From Candidatus Pseudomonas phytovorans (lineage in GTDB: Bacteria > Pseudomonadota > Gammaproteobacteria > Pseudomonadales > Pseudomonadaceae), in the NCBI GenBank assembly GCA_029202525.1, contig CP119325.1:4314001-4378000 (forward strand): a DNA stretch of 64,000 nt, in the 5' to 3' direction. Both the position numbers and the translations under genes were made by a program. This document shows, piece by piece, positions 1 to 8,136 of the stretch. Every line of letters starts with the position of its first letter. Position 1 is the stretch's first letter. The notes below the pieces were generated by a model. It saw only the letters and a program-made list of their open reading frames with translations, was not told the origin of the DNA and made no database searches.

Positions 1-164
1 TTGAGCGCCAACAACAGAACCTGCTGGCCAACCCCGAGCGCAACCTGCTGAAGCTGAACATCGATGCCGGCGGTGTGCAGTCGCGCAAGGTGTTGGAGCG
101 GATCATCGCCAAAGAGCGTGCGCCACAGCCGCAACTGATCGCCACCAGCGCCACCCCCGCCTGA
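1..164 (+). CDS. vanA: Rieske oxygenase, 3' end only (VanA-like vanillate O-demethylase oxygenase)
   Basis: Only the last ~53 codons are present; the reading frame enters from the left edge and stops with TGA at 162-164. The tail contains the stretch LKLNIDAGGVQSRKVLERII, the usual C-terminal pattern of VanA/DdmC-type Rieske non-haem iron oxygenases as I know them. The Rieske cluster and iron ligands lie outside the window. The gene ends 10 bases before a VanB-type reductase on the same strand, so the pair is read as vanillate O-demethylase (vanillate to protocatechuate plus formaldehyde). Other Rieske demethylases share this tail, so substrate is inferred from the neighbours. Confidence 0.75.
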   Translation, partial: ERQQQNLLANPERNLLKLNIDAGGVQSRKVLERIIAKERAPQPQLIATSATPA

Positions 165-174
165 GGAAGCCGAC

Positions 175-1125
175 ATGATCGATGCCGTAGTGGTGTCCCG
201 TAACGATGAAGCGCAGGGTATCTGCAGCTTCGAGCTGGCGGCGGCGGATGGCAGCCTGCTACCGGCCTTCACTGCTGGCGCGCATATCGATGTGCACCTG
301 CCCGACGGGCTGGTGCGTCAGTACTCGCTGTGCAACCACCCCGAAGAACGCCATCGCTATTTGATAGGCGTGCTCAACGACCCGGCTTCGCGGGGCGGCT
401 CACGCAGCCTGCATGAGCAGGTGCAGGCCGGCGCACGGCTGCGTATCAGTGTGCCGCGCAACCTGTTCCCGCTGGCGGAGGGCGCGCGGCGCAGTGTGCT
501 GTTTGCCGGTGGTATCGGCATTACGCCGATCCTGTGCATGGCCGAGCATTTGTACCACAACGGCCATGACTTCGAGCTGCACTACTGCGCCCGCTCCAGT
601 GAGCGCGCGGCCTTTGTCGAGCGCATTCGCAACGCGCCGTTCGCCGATCGCCTGATCGTACATTTTGACGAGCAACCGGAAACTGCCTTGAACATTGCCC
701 AGGTGCTCGGCAACCCGCAGGACGATATGCACCTTTATGTGTGCGGGCCAGGTGGGTTCATGCAGCATGTACTGGACAGCGCCAAAGGGCTTGGCTGGCA
801 GGAGGCCAACCTGCACCGCGAGTACTTTGCCGCTGCGCCGGTGGATGCCAGCAACGATGGTAGTTTCTCTGTGCAGGTGGGCAGCACGGGGCAGGTATTC
901 GAGGTGCCAGCTGACCAGACCGTGGTACAGGTGCTGGAACAGAATGGCATCGAGATCGCCATGTCGTGCGAGCAGGGTATTTGCGGCACTTGCCTGACCC
1001 GTGTGCTGCAGGGCACGCCAGACCATCGCGACATGTTCCTCACCGAGGAGGAGCAGGCCCTGAACGACCAGTTCACGCCGTGCTGCTCGCGCTCGAAAAC
1101 CCCGTTGCTGGTGCTGGATATCTGA
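175..1125 (+). CDS. vanB: VanB-type reductase of vanillate O-demethylase (FMN / NAD / 2Fe-2S)
   Basis: 316 aa, the usual length of phthalate-dioxygenase-reductase-type proteins. The order is flavin domain (RQYSLCN near residue 49), NAD-binding domain (GGIGITPI near residue 112) and a C-terminal plant-type ferredoxin domain with CEQGICGTC from about residue 265 and a further Cys near 303. It passes electrons from NAD(P)H to the upstream oxygenase in the cytoplasm. ATG at 175 follows GAGGAAG with good spacing. The stop lies only 6 bases from the stop of convergent vanR. Confidence 0.9.
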   Translation: MIDAVVVSRNDEAQGICSFELAAADGSLLPAFTAGAHIDVHLPDGLVRQYSLCNHPEERHRYLIGVLNDPASRGGSRSLHEQVQAGARLRISVPRNLFPLAEGARRSVLFAGGIGITPILCMAEHLYHNGHDFELHYCARSSERAAFVERIRNAPFADRLIVHFDEQPETALNIAQVLGNPQDDMHLYVCGPGGFMQHVLDSAKGLGWQEANLHREYFAAAPVDASNDGSFSVQVGSTGQVFEVPADQTVVQVLEQNGIEIAMSCEQGICGTCLTRVLQGTPDHRDMFLTEEEQALNDQFTPCCSRSKTPLLVLDI

Positions 1126-1131
1126 ACCGGT

Positions 1132-1845
1132 TTACGACGAGGGCAGAATGACCTTCATGCCCGCGTCCGCCGTTGCACCGCCAAAGGTCTCGGCATAACG
1201 CAGGGTGGCATTGGCGTGCTCGCGCATGATCGCTTCGGCGCGGGCACCCTGGCGGTTGGTCAAGGCATCGAACACGGCGTGGTGCTGCATGTGGGCGAAG
1301 TTGAAGCGCCGGTATTCGCGGGGCAGGTCGTGGCGGTCCACAGCCAGCGCGGTGACCGAGGCAAACGGCAGGTGGTCGTTGCGCGCCAGGGCATCGGCGA
1401 TCGCCGGGTTGTGGCTGGCTTCAATGATCACCTGGTGAAAACGCATGTTCAGGTCATGGTAGGCCTGCAGGTCTTCTTCGGTCACGAAACCCTTCTCGAA
1501 CAGCTGGTCGCCATCGACCAGGCACTGTTGCAGCGCCGCACGTGCTTGCGCTGACAAGCCACGCTCTGCGGCCTGGCGAGCGGCCAGCCCCTCCAGTACG
1601 CCGCGCACCTCGACCGCGCCAGCGATGTCATCGGCGCTGACCGAGCGCACCTGAAACCCCCGGCCGCCAAAGCGAACCAGCAGGCCTTCCTGCTCAAGGG
1701 TGCGAAACGCCATGCGCACCGGCATGCGTGAGACGCCGAACAGTTCGGCGGTGGGGACTTCCATCAGGCGCTCGCCGGCCGCCAGCTCGCCCGAGGCGAT
1801 CATCTTGCGCAACGCGACCAGCACCATTTGACCGGGTTTGCTCAT
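1132..1845 (-). CDS. vanR: VanR-like GntR/FCD transcriptional regulator
   Basis: 237 aa from ATG at 1845, preceded on the minus strand by CTGGAAG. Upstream in-frame codons run into a REP sequence, so a longer start is rejected. The N-terminus is a GntR winged helix (GERLMEVPTAELFGVSRMPV) and the rest an FCD ligand domain with conserved D/H residues (YHDLNMRFHQVI). Location beside vanAB and the porin/permease pair makes it the likely vanillate-responsive repressor. Candidate operators with core TGGATCCA lie in the permease promoter at 4958 and 5118; the vanAB promoter is outside the window. Confidence 0.85.
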   Translation of the reverse strand: MSKPGQMVLVALRKMIASGELAAGERLMEVPTAELFGVSRMPVRMAFRTLEQEGLLVRFGGRGFQVRSVSADDIAGAVEVRGVLEGLAARQAAERGLSAQARAALQQCLVDGDQLFEKGFVTEEDLQAYHDLNMRFHQVIIEASHNPAIADALARNDHLPFASVTALAVDRHDLPREYRRFNFAHMQHHAVFDALTNRQGARAEAIMREHANATLRYAETFGGATADAGMKVILPSS

Positions 1846-1939
1846 CCAGGCTACTTCCAGGGACTTGAGCGGGCATCTTAGCGCAAGCCGGTGGCGTGAT
1901 GCTGGCTTGTTCGGATTGTAAGGCAAGGCGGACGCAGTA

Positions 1940-2030
1940 CCTGTGGGAGCGGGCATGCCCGCGAAGATGGCGACGCGGTGCATGGCACCGGCTTTGCCGG
2001 TGTTCGCGGGCGCGCCCGCTCCCACAGAGA
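1940..2030. repeat. REP doublet (two facing P. putida-type REPs)
   Basis: Begins with CCTGTGGGAGCGGGCATGCC and ends with the inverted counterpart finishing in CGCTCCCACAG. The two REPs are inverted, separated by a GC-rich loop. It fills the gap between the vanR start and the porin stop and probably ends or stabilises the porin transcript. Confidence 0.85.
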
Positions 2031-2102
2031 TTGTGCAAGCTTTCAGATTTTGAGCAAGACAGTTTGCCCCTCAAGGTCCACGCACACCCGGCATACTGCT
2101 GC

Positions 2103-3356
2103 CTACAACGACAACGGATAGCTGACAATCAGGCGGGTCTGGTCGAAGTCGCTGTTGAAGCTGCGCCGGTTGGTCGCGTTGTTCAGGCGGATGTTGAGGT
2201 TTTTCAACGCCCCGCTCTGGAAGGTGTAGTTCACCTCGGTATCGCGTTCCCACTCTTTGCCATTGCTGCCTGCCGCCGTACTGGCATTTTCGCCGTGCCC
2301 GTAACGCACCATGGCCAGCAAGCCCGGCACACCCAACGCGGCAAAGTTGTAGTCGTAACGCACCTGCCACGAGCGCTCGTCAGCATTGCTGAAGTTACCG
2401 TTGAACATGTCGTTGCCCAAGGTCCGGCCGCTACTGCCGTACACCGACATCCACTGGCTGTCGCCACTGACTTTCTGCAACCCCAGGTACAAGGTGTGGC
2501 CACTGTGCGCGGCCGACAGCAGGGCGTAGCCGGTGCGGCTTTGAATGTCGCCGATGCGCGCCTGGCCATCATCCCGGTCGATGAAGTAGCCCAGGTTGGC
2601 CGCCAGCGTCCACTCCCCTACCCGCTGGCTGTGCAGCAGGTTGAAGTAGCTTTGCTGGTAGATGTCCTCCAGTTGCGAATGCCAGGCGCCGACCAGTGTG
2701 CGCTGCTGGTTGAAGCGATACTCGGCGCCGGCATAGTTGAACCCGTCTGAAGTCACCCCCGGCGCGGCCCACGCAGAAAGGTCCTGCATGTCGGACGAGT
2801 TGCGCAGGCTTACCTCGCGATACTGGCCAGCCTGCAGGCTCAGGCCTTCGATCTCCCGCGAGTCCAGCATCGCGCCACGGAAGGTTTGCGGCAACAGGCG
2901 GCCATCGTCGTAACGCAGTAATGGAATGTCCGGCAGCAGCTCACCCACCTTCAGCTCGGTGGCGGATATGCGCAACTTCGCAGCCAGCCCTGCCCGGCCA
3001 TAGTCATCGGCCGCGCGCCCGTCGTCATGCACCGGTAGCAATTCGGAGCCGCTGGTACCACGGCCACTGTCCAGCTTCACGCCGAACATGGCGATGCCGT
3101 CCAGGCCAACACCGATCAGGCCCGGGGTGTAGCCAGAACTGAACTTGAAGATAAAGCCCTGAGCCCATTCTTCGACCTTGCTCTTGGCCGCCCCGGGGTC
3201 GCGAAAATCGCGGTTGAAGTAGTAGTTGCGCAGTGTCAGCCCGGCCTTGGCATCTTCAAAGAACCCCCCTTCCTCGGCCCAGGCCGGCAAACCCAGGCCC
3301 AGCGCCAGCGAAACTGCCAGGGCCGAACGGGCCAGGGTGCAGGTTGTGTGCATCAT
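2103..3356 (-). CDS. OprD-family outer-membrane porin (aromatic acid uptake)
   Basis: 417 aa, the normal OprD size. The first ~27 residues form a signal peptide (ALAVSLALGLGLPAWA, then EEGGFFEDAK), followed by the typical OprD opening LTLRNYYFNRDFRDPG and beta-strand repeats with an aromatic C-terminus. It forms a substrate-selective outer-membrane channel. It lies between the aromatic-acid permease (85 bases upstream, same strand) and vanR, so vanillate or a related methoxy-aromatic acid is the likely substrate. Equivalent to the galP-II-type porin in the P. putida vanillate locus by recalled gene order. Confidence 0.85.
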   Translation of the reverse strand: MMHTTCTLARSALAVSLALGLGLPAWAEEGGFFEDAKAGLTLRNYYFNRDFRDPGAAKSKVEEWAQGFIFKFSSGYTPGLIGVGLDGIAMFGVKLDSGRGTSGSELLPVHDDGRAADDYGRAGLAAKLRISATELKVGELLPDIPLLRYDDGRLLPQTFRGAMLDSREIEGLSLQAGQYREVSLRNSSDMQDLSAWAAPGVTSDGFNYAGAEYRFNQQRTLVGAWHSQLEDIYQQSYFNLLHSQRVGEWTLAANLGYFIDRDDGQARIGDIQSRTGYALLSAAHSGHTLYLGLQKVSGDSQWMSVYGSSGRTLGNDMFNGNFSNADERSWQVRYDYNFAALGVPGLLAMVRYGHGENASTAAGSNGKEWERDTEVNYTFQSGALKNLNIRLNNATNRRSFNSDFDQTRLIVSYPLSL

Positions 3357-3441
3357 TATTATTGTTCTCCACTTTTCAAAGGCGCAGCCGTCCCCCCCAA
3401 ACCGGCATGGGCTTAGGGTGAGACGGCACTCGGTAAACGGT

Positions 3442-4782
3442 TTAGTGGCTCAGTGCATCACTAGACGAAGCAGTCGCAGGCCTGGCCGCTGGGCGCAGCA
3501 ACAGCAGGCAGCCCGCGGCTAGCACGAACACGCTGGCGAACACCCCGTACAGGTGCAGCGGTTGCCAGCCGCCATCGAGCAACACGCCGGCCACGGTCGG
3601 CGAGAGGATGGCGCCCATGCGGCCGATGCCAATGCCCCAGCCCACACCGGTAGCGCGCACCGAGGCGTCATAGACCGCCGGCGACAAGGCGTACAGCCCG
3701 GCCACGCAGCCGTTGGAGAACAGCCCGATCAGCAGCCCCAGCGCCAAGGCAGCAGTGACCGACGCGCCATTGACCACGAACAGCACCAGCAGCGCCGCCG
3801 TGATGAGCATGAACAGGGCCAGCACGCGGGTGAGTGGCCAGCGCGAAGCCAGGCCACCAATCAACGCCGCGCCGAGGATGCCGCCGACACTCAACAGCAC
3901 GCCGCCGGTGATGCCCTGCTGTGCCGACAGGCCGGCGGCGACCAGCAATTTCGGCGTCCAGCTCATGACGAAATAGAAGCCGAACATGACCAGGAAGAAC
4001 AGCAGCCAGATCACCAGCGTGGTGCGACGCATGGCAGGCGCCAGCAGTTGCCGAAAGCCGCGAGGGGCGCCTTGCTCCCTCGCCGTGGGCGCTGGCAGTT
4101 GCGCCAGTGCCGGCTGACCCAGGCACGCGGCCAGGCGGTTGACCCGGGCCAGGGCATTGGCCGGCCGGCGTGCCAGCAGAAAGTCCAGTGACTCTGGCAG
4201 CCACAGCACCACCAGCGGAATCACCAGCACCGTGACGACGCCGCCGAACAGGAACACCGAGCGCCAGCCCCACTGCCCCAGTAACCACACCGCCAGCAAA
4301 CCACCCAATGTAGCGCCCAGGGCGTAACCGGTGGACTGCAGGCTAACCGCCAGGCCGCGCCAGCGTTTGCTGGCGTATTCGCTGGCGATCACATTGCTGC
4401 TGGCCAGAATACCGCCGATACCCAGGCCGGTAAGGCCACGCAGCAGCGCCAGTTGCAGCGGACTCTGGCTCAATGCCGAAAGCAGCATGCCGATACCGGA
4501 CAGCGCCAGGCACAACAGAATCAGCGGACGCCGGCCAAAACGGTCGGCCCAAGGCGCGATGAACAACGACCCTGCCGCCATGCCGAACAGGCCGGCGCTT
4601 AGCAGCAGCCCTACTTGCGCGCCGTTCAGGCCCCACTCGGCAGACACCGAGGCAGCGGTGAAGGCCATCACTAGCACATCGAAGCCGTCGATCATGTTGA
4701 GCACGATGCATATGCCAATGGCCAGGCACTGGAAGCGGCCCATAGGGTCGTTGTCCAGGCGTTGCTTGAGATCGGGGTTCAT
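3442..4782 (-). CDS. MFS aromatic acid:H+ symporter (PcaK/VanK type)
   Basis: 446 aa, about 12 membrane segments. TM1 carries the DGFD motif characteristic of the aromatic-acid symporter family, and the TM2-3 loop has the MFS signature DRFGRRP. ATG at 4782 is chosen because it follows AGGTGG on the minus strand and gives the family-standard N-terminus (MNPDLKQRL); longer in-frame extensions lack membrane or family sequence. First gene of the probable permease-porin-vanR unit. It imports vanillate or a similar aromatic acid across the inner membrane. Substrate is inferred from context. Confidence 0.85.
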   Translation of the reverse strand: MNPDLKQRLDNDPMGRFQCLAIGICIVLNMIDGFDVLVMAFTAASVSAEWGLNGAQVGLLLSAGLFGMAAGSLFIAPWADRFGRRPLILLCLALSGIGMLLSALSQSPLQLALLRGLTGLGIGGILASSNVIASEYASKRWRGLAVSLQSTGYALGATLGGLLAVWLLGQWGWRSVFLFGGVVTVLVIPLVVLWLPESLDFLLARRPANALARVNRLAACLGQPALAQLPAPTAREQGAPRGFRQLLAPAMRRTTLVIWLLFFLVMFGFYFVMSWTPKLLVAAGLSAQQGITGGVLLSVGGILGAALIGGLASRWPLTRVLALFMLITAALLVLFVVNGASVTAALALGLLIGLFSNGCVAGLYALSPAVYDASVRATGVGWGIGIGRMGAILSPTVAGVLLDGGWQPLHLYGVFASVFVLAAGCLLLLRPAARPATASSSDALSH

Positions 4783-4808
4783 AAGGCCACCTGCCGGTTC
4801 ACAGGTGG
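4783..4808 (-). promoter_or_regulatory. Hairpin enclosing the permease ribosome-binding site
   Basis: CCACCTG (4787-4793) and CAGGTGG (4802-4808) form a perfect 7-bp stem with an 8-nt loop, ending 4 bases before the permease ATG. In the mRNA the Shine-Dalgarno AGGTGG is inside the stem, so it could restrict translation initiation. Confidence 0.45.
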
Positions 4809-4957
4809 GAGAGCAGATGCGCACACGCAGGCAAAGCGCAAGGAACCCGGACGGTTCCATACCCCTGGAAAGCCATTCATGACTGGACCCTTTTTGTAAT
4901 TGTTGTCGCATACGGCCGGAGGGCTCCGGCCGATGTCAGGCGCTAATCAACCAGATA

Positions 4958-4967
4958 ATGGATCCAT
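4958..4967. promoter_or_regulatory. Candidate VanR operator 1
   Basis: ATGGATCCAT, a 10-bp palindrome with the core TGGATCCA. The Caulobacter VanR operator, as I recall it, is ATTGGATCCAAT, which shares this core. It lies about 175 bases upstream of the permease start. Confidence 0.5.
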
Positions 4968-5026
4968 ACACAATCAGCACAAATCATCTGCACGTCTGCC
5001 TTTGGCGTCACTAAAGGAGAAAGCTC

Positions 5027-5074
5027 ATGAACAAATTACATTTATTCATACTTATCAATATGTTACTGATTTAA
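5027..5074 (+). other. Possible 15-codon hydrophobic mini-ORF
   Basis: ATG at 5027 has an excellent ribosome site (AAAGGAG, 7 bases upstream). The frame encodes MNKLHLFILINMLLI and stops at 5072-5074. It could be a small membrane peptide, a leader peptide, or the start of a gene since deleted. Codons are AT-rich, unlike neighbouring genes. No function is assigned. Confidence 0.25.
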
Positions 5075-5117
5075 TCGGAATATTAATATTTGTGCGATTA
5101 ACGAACAAGATTCGTTG

Positions 5118-5125
5118 TGGATCCA
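5118..5125. promoter_or_regulatory. Candidate VanR operator 2
   Basis: A second TGGATCCA palindrome, 159 bases from the first, followed by the same ATA-type flank (TGGATCCATA in both). Two copies of an 8-bp palindrome in one divergent promoter are unlikely by chance, but BamHI-like hexamers do occur randomly. Confidence 0.4.
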
Positions 5126-5342
5126 TAAAAACCCTGCAACCGCCCCTCCACCCCCTTCGAAAAGCTCGGCCATGAACAAATCTTCATGTTGTCCGCCAGC
5201 GCCCTGATCACGGGGCACGCAGCCGATGCCTACCTACCACCGGCTGGCACTCGCCTTGAGGCTTCGAGGGGTGTTGCGTAGCATCCCCGGCCCGATCGCG
5301 CGCCCGCACAGCCACCGCGATACCTGCTGAAAAGAGCTACCG

Positions 5343-7238
5343 ATGCCACAACCCATCCCCCTCAAGGACCACGAAAAGGAAAAGACCCTGGTCAATCGCC
5401 GGCTTATGGCCTGCGCGATTCTGGTGTTCAGCCTGGTCGCCGTGCTGGTGGGGCGGCTGTATGTACTGCAGGTGCTGCAGCATGACCAGCAGACTGCCGT
5501 GTCGGAAAACAACCGCGTGCACGTGTTGCCCATCGCCCCCGAACGCGGGCTGATCTACGACCGTAACGGCGTGGTGCTGGCCGACAACAAACCCAGCTTC
5601 GACCTGACCATGACCCGCGAGCGGGCCGGCGGTGACTCGGCCAAGGTGCTCGACACCCTGACCCAGGTGCTGGGCCTGGCCGAAGATGACCGCAAACAGT
5701 TCGACAAGGACCTGCGCCGCGGCCGCAAGCCGTTCGAGCCGGTGACCCTGATGGTGGGCCTGAGCGAAGAGCAGATCGCCCTGGTGGCGGTGAACCAGTT
5801 CCGCCTGCCGGGCCTGGAAGTGGAGCCGCAGTTCATCCGCGAATACCCCTTGGCCGAGCATTTCGCCCACTCGGTGGGCTACGTGGGGCGCATCAACGAG
5901 AAAGAGGCCAAGGTCCTCGACAGCACCGAATACCGTGGCACCCAGTCAATCGGCAAGACCGGTATCGAACACTTCTACGAGAGCCAGCTGCACGGCCATG
6001 TCGGCTACGAAGAGGTCGAGACCAACGCCCAGGGCCGGGTGATGCGCGTGCTCAACCACAAGGCCCCGACCCCAGGCCAGGACATCGTCCTGACCCTGGA
6101 CGCCCACTTGCAGGTGGCTGCAGAAAAAGCGCTGGGCGACCGCCGTGGCTCGGTGGTGGTACTGGACCCGGCCAATGGCGACGTGCTGGCCATGGTCAGC
6201 AACCCAAGCTTCGACCCCAACCTGTTCGTCAAGGGCATCAGCTTCAAACAGTACGCCGAATTGCGCGACTCCATCGACCGCCCGCTGTTCAACCGCGTGC
6301 TGCGCGGCCTGTATGCCCCAGGCTCGACGGTGAAGCCGGAGGTGGCCATCGCTGGCCTCGACAGTGGCGTGATCACACCGGGCAGCCGGGTGTTCGACCC
6401 GGGCTATTACGAGCTGCCCAACTACGACCACAAGTACCGCAACTGGAACCGCAGCGGCGACGGCTGGGTGGACATGTACACGGCCATCATGCGGTCCAAC
6501 GACACCTACTTCTACGACCTGGCGCACAAGCTGGGCATCGACCGCCTGCATGATTACATGGCCGAGTTCGGCCTGGGCCAGAAGGTGTCGCTGGACATGT
6601 TCGAGGAAGCCTCCGGGCTGATGCCCTCGGCCGCGTGGAAACGCGCCACCCGGCGCCAGGCCTGGTTCCCGGGTGAAACACTGATCCTGGGTATTGGCCA
6701 GGGTTACATGCAGGTCACCCCGCTGCAGCTGGCCCAGGCCACCAGCCTGCTGGCGAGCAAGGGCGTATGGCACCGCCCGCACCTGGCGATGACCGTGGGC
6801 GGCGATACACCCGTCGATCCAAACCCGATGCACGACATTGTGCTGCACGACAAACATGCGTGGGACCAGGTCAGCCAGGGCATGCAGATGGTCATGCACG
6901 ACCCGCGCGGCATCGCCCGCGCAGCGGCGGCGGGTGCGCAGTACCGGATTGCCGGCAAGAGCGGTACCGCGCAGGTGGTGGCAATCAAACAGGGTGAGCG
7001 TTACAACCGCAACAAGACACTGGAACGCCACCGCGACAACGCCCTGTTTGTCGGCTTTGCCCCGGCCGACCACCCGAGCGTAGTGGTGGCGGTGATGATC
7101 GAGAACGGCGAGGCCGGGGGCCGTGTGGCGGGGCCGGTTGTACGCGAGGTGATGGATGCGTACCTGCTGGATGAGCAAGGGCACCTGAAACCTGAATATG
7201 CGAGCGGCGCAAATGCCCGGAGCGTGCCACACATTTAA
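5343..7238 (+). CDS. mrdA: Penicillin-binding protein 2 (elongasome transpeptidase), second copy type
   Basis: 631 aa, typical for PBP2. A short cytoplasmic tail and one membrane anchor (about residues 21-42) are followed by the dimerisation domain (ERGLIYDRNGVVLADN) and the transpeptidase domain. The three catalytic motifs are intact: STVK with Ser328, SND with Ser385, and KSG at 539-541. It cross-links peptidoglycan for lateral growth. It stands alone, without rodA, mreBCD or rlpA, beside vanillate genes. As I recall, P. putida has such an extra mrdA here, so the canonical copy should lie elsewhere. ATG follows AAGAG. Confidence 0.92.
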   Translation: MPQPIPLKDHEKEKTLVNRRLMACAILVFSLVAVLVGRLYVLQVLQHDQQTAVSENNRVHVLPIAPERGLIYDRNGVVLADNKPSFDLTMTRERAGGDSAKVLDTLTQVLGLAEDDRKQFDKDLRRGRKPFEPVTLMVGLSEEQIALVAVNQFRLPGLEVEPQFIREYPLAEHFAHSVGYVGRINEKEAKVLDSTEYRGTQSIGKTGIEHFYESQLHGHVGYEEVETNAQGRVMRVLNHKAPTPGQDIVLTLDAHLQVAAEKALGDRRGSVVVLDPANGDVLAMVSNPSFDPNLFVKGISFKQYAELRDSIDRPLFNRVLRGLYAPGSTVKPEVAIAGLDSGVITPGSRVFDPGYYELPNYDHKYRNWNRSGDGWVDMYTAIMRSNDTYFYDLAHKLGIDRLHDYMAEFGLGQKVSLDMFEEASGLMPSAAWKRATRRQAWFPGETLILGIGQGYMQVTPLQLAQATSLLASKGVWHRPHLAMTVGGDTPVDPNPMHDIVLHDKHAWDQVSQGMQMVMHDPRGIARAAAAGAQYRIAGKSGTAQVVAIKQGERYNRNKTLERHRDNALFVGFAPADHPSVVVAVMIENGEAGGRVAGPVVREVMDAYLLDEQGHLKPEYASGANARSVPHI

Positions 7239-7472
7239 GATCGCAGCGCAAATAGCGAGCAAGCGCGGCACGACAAACCCAATTAGCTTTATTGAACTAT
7301 CAGCTTCTCAGGCGTGGGAATATCCTTACACAAAGCGCCTGCAACCAAACAACTTCATTAACGACAAAGCCATCAGGGCTAGCCAATAAAAAATTCTTCA
7401 AATTATTTCGCCGCTTGCATTCCCGCTCTACAACCCCTAACACTAATCCCATCACCCGATGGAGATTAAGCC

Positions 7473-7880
7473 ATGTCCCGCCTTGCGGAATTCCGTGCCC
7501 TCGAGCAACTGCTTGCTGCCAAGAAGCGTGAACTTTCCTTTATAAAAATCGACCCGCGCCTCGCCCGCGAATTCGAGTTTGAAAGCAAACTTCGTAACCT
7601 GCTCGCCGAATACCAATTCAATCTGTCGGATGTACTGGCTCTCATCGAAAGCGAAAACACGACCACCTACGGCGACACCTATCAACTATGGCCCCCTGTC
7701 GCCCCGCCCACACGCTACAAAGCCCGGCAAAGCAAATACTATATAAACCCTCATACCGGGGAGGAAGTAGAAGCCAAAAGCACTCTGCAAAAAACCGTAC
7801 GGTTGTGGATTCAGCAGTACGGCAGCGCCGAAGTCGAAAGCTGGGCAACGGCATGGACTCTGCACACACCTGATCGGTAG
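7473..7880 (+). CDS. Divergent MvaT/MvaU (H-NS-like) paralogue
   Basis: 135 aa. The N-terminus (MSRLAEFRALEQLL, coiled-coil oligomerisation region to about residue 60) and the C-terminus (YINPHTGEEVEAK, then QQYGSAEVESWAT) match the MvaT/TurA family, which silences AT-rich DNA. In standard MvaT the segment after NPHTGE reads TKGGNHKTLKEWK, with Gly-Asn gripping the minor groove; here it reads AKSTLQKTVRLWI, so that motif is lost. ATG follows GGAG. The gene and its 230-base upstream stretch are more AT-rich than neighbours, suggesting acquisition. It may be a weak binder or a modulator of other MvaT proteins. Confidence 0.8.
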   Translation: MSRLAEFRALEQLLAAKKRELSFIKIDPRLAREFEFESKLRNLLAEYQFNLSDVLALIESENTTTYGDTYQLWPPVAPPTRYKARQSKYYINPHTGEEVEAKSTLQKTVRLWIQQYGSAEVESWATAWTLHTPDR

Positions 7881-7993
7881 ACAAGCCCTACCCTGTCCTC
7901 CCTTGCTGACCTGTACCTCTAAAGCAACATGGCTTAAAGCCTTCTACCCTTTGTTGACGTGAATCCCTGCCGCGCCCACACGCCAACGCTACC

Positions 7994-8008
7994 GTTCGGT
8001 AACCGAAC
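7994..8008. promoter_or_regulatory. 15-bp palindrome upstream of the MFS gene
   Basis: GTTCGGTAACCGAAC: 7-bp perfect arms around one central base, about 130 bases before the MFS start. The size and form suit a TetR- or LacI-type operator, but no matching regulator gene is adjacent. Confidence 0.35.
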
Positions 8009-8136
8009 AATAGCCCGTCTCTCGAATTGACGCTGCCGCCTTCACTGCTCACCATGCACCGGCCTTGCGTGCCCCCTGCCTGGGAATCGGCCACGTAGTA
8101 GCGCAGCTGAATACAATTTCAAGAAACGAGCAGTTT

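Larger units (their letters stand above)
4809..5342. other. Divergent promoter region between the permease and mrdA
   Basis: No conserved gene is seen in this gap. It holds an AT-rich stretch (about 5030-5130) unlike the surrounding GC-rich DNA, two TGGATCCA palindromes, and one tiny open frame with a strong ribosome site at 5027. Promoters for the leftward permease-porin-vanR unit and the rightward mrdA gene must lie here. No convincing -35/-10 pair was identified by eye. Confidence 0.5.

Noticed and set aside
4900..5175. Open frame of about 90 codons in the permease-mrdA gap
   Set aside because: No ribosome site or family similarity. It crosses the operators and the AT-rich promoter DNA.
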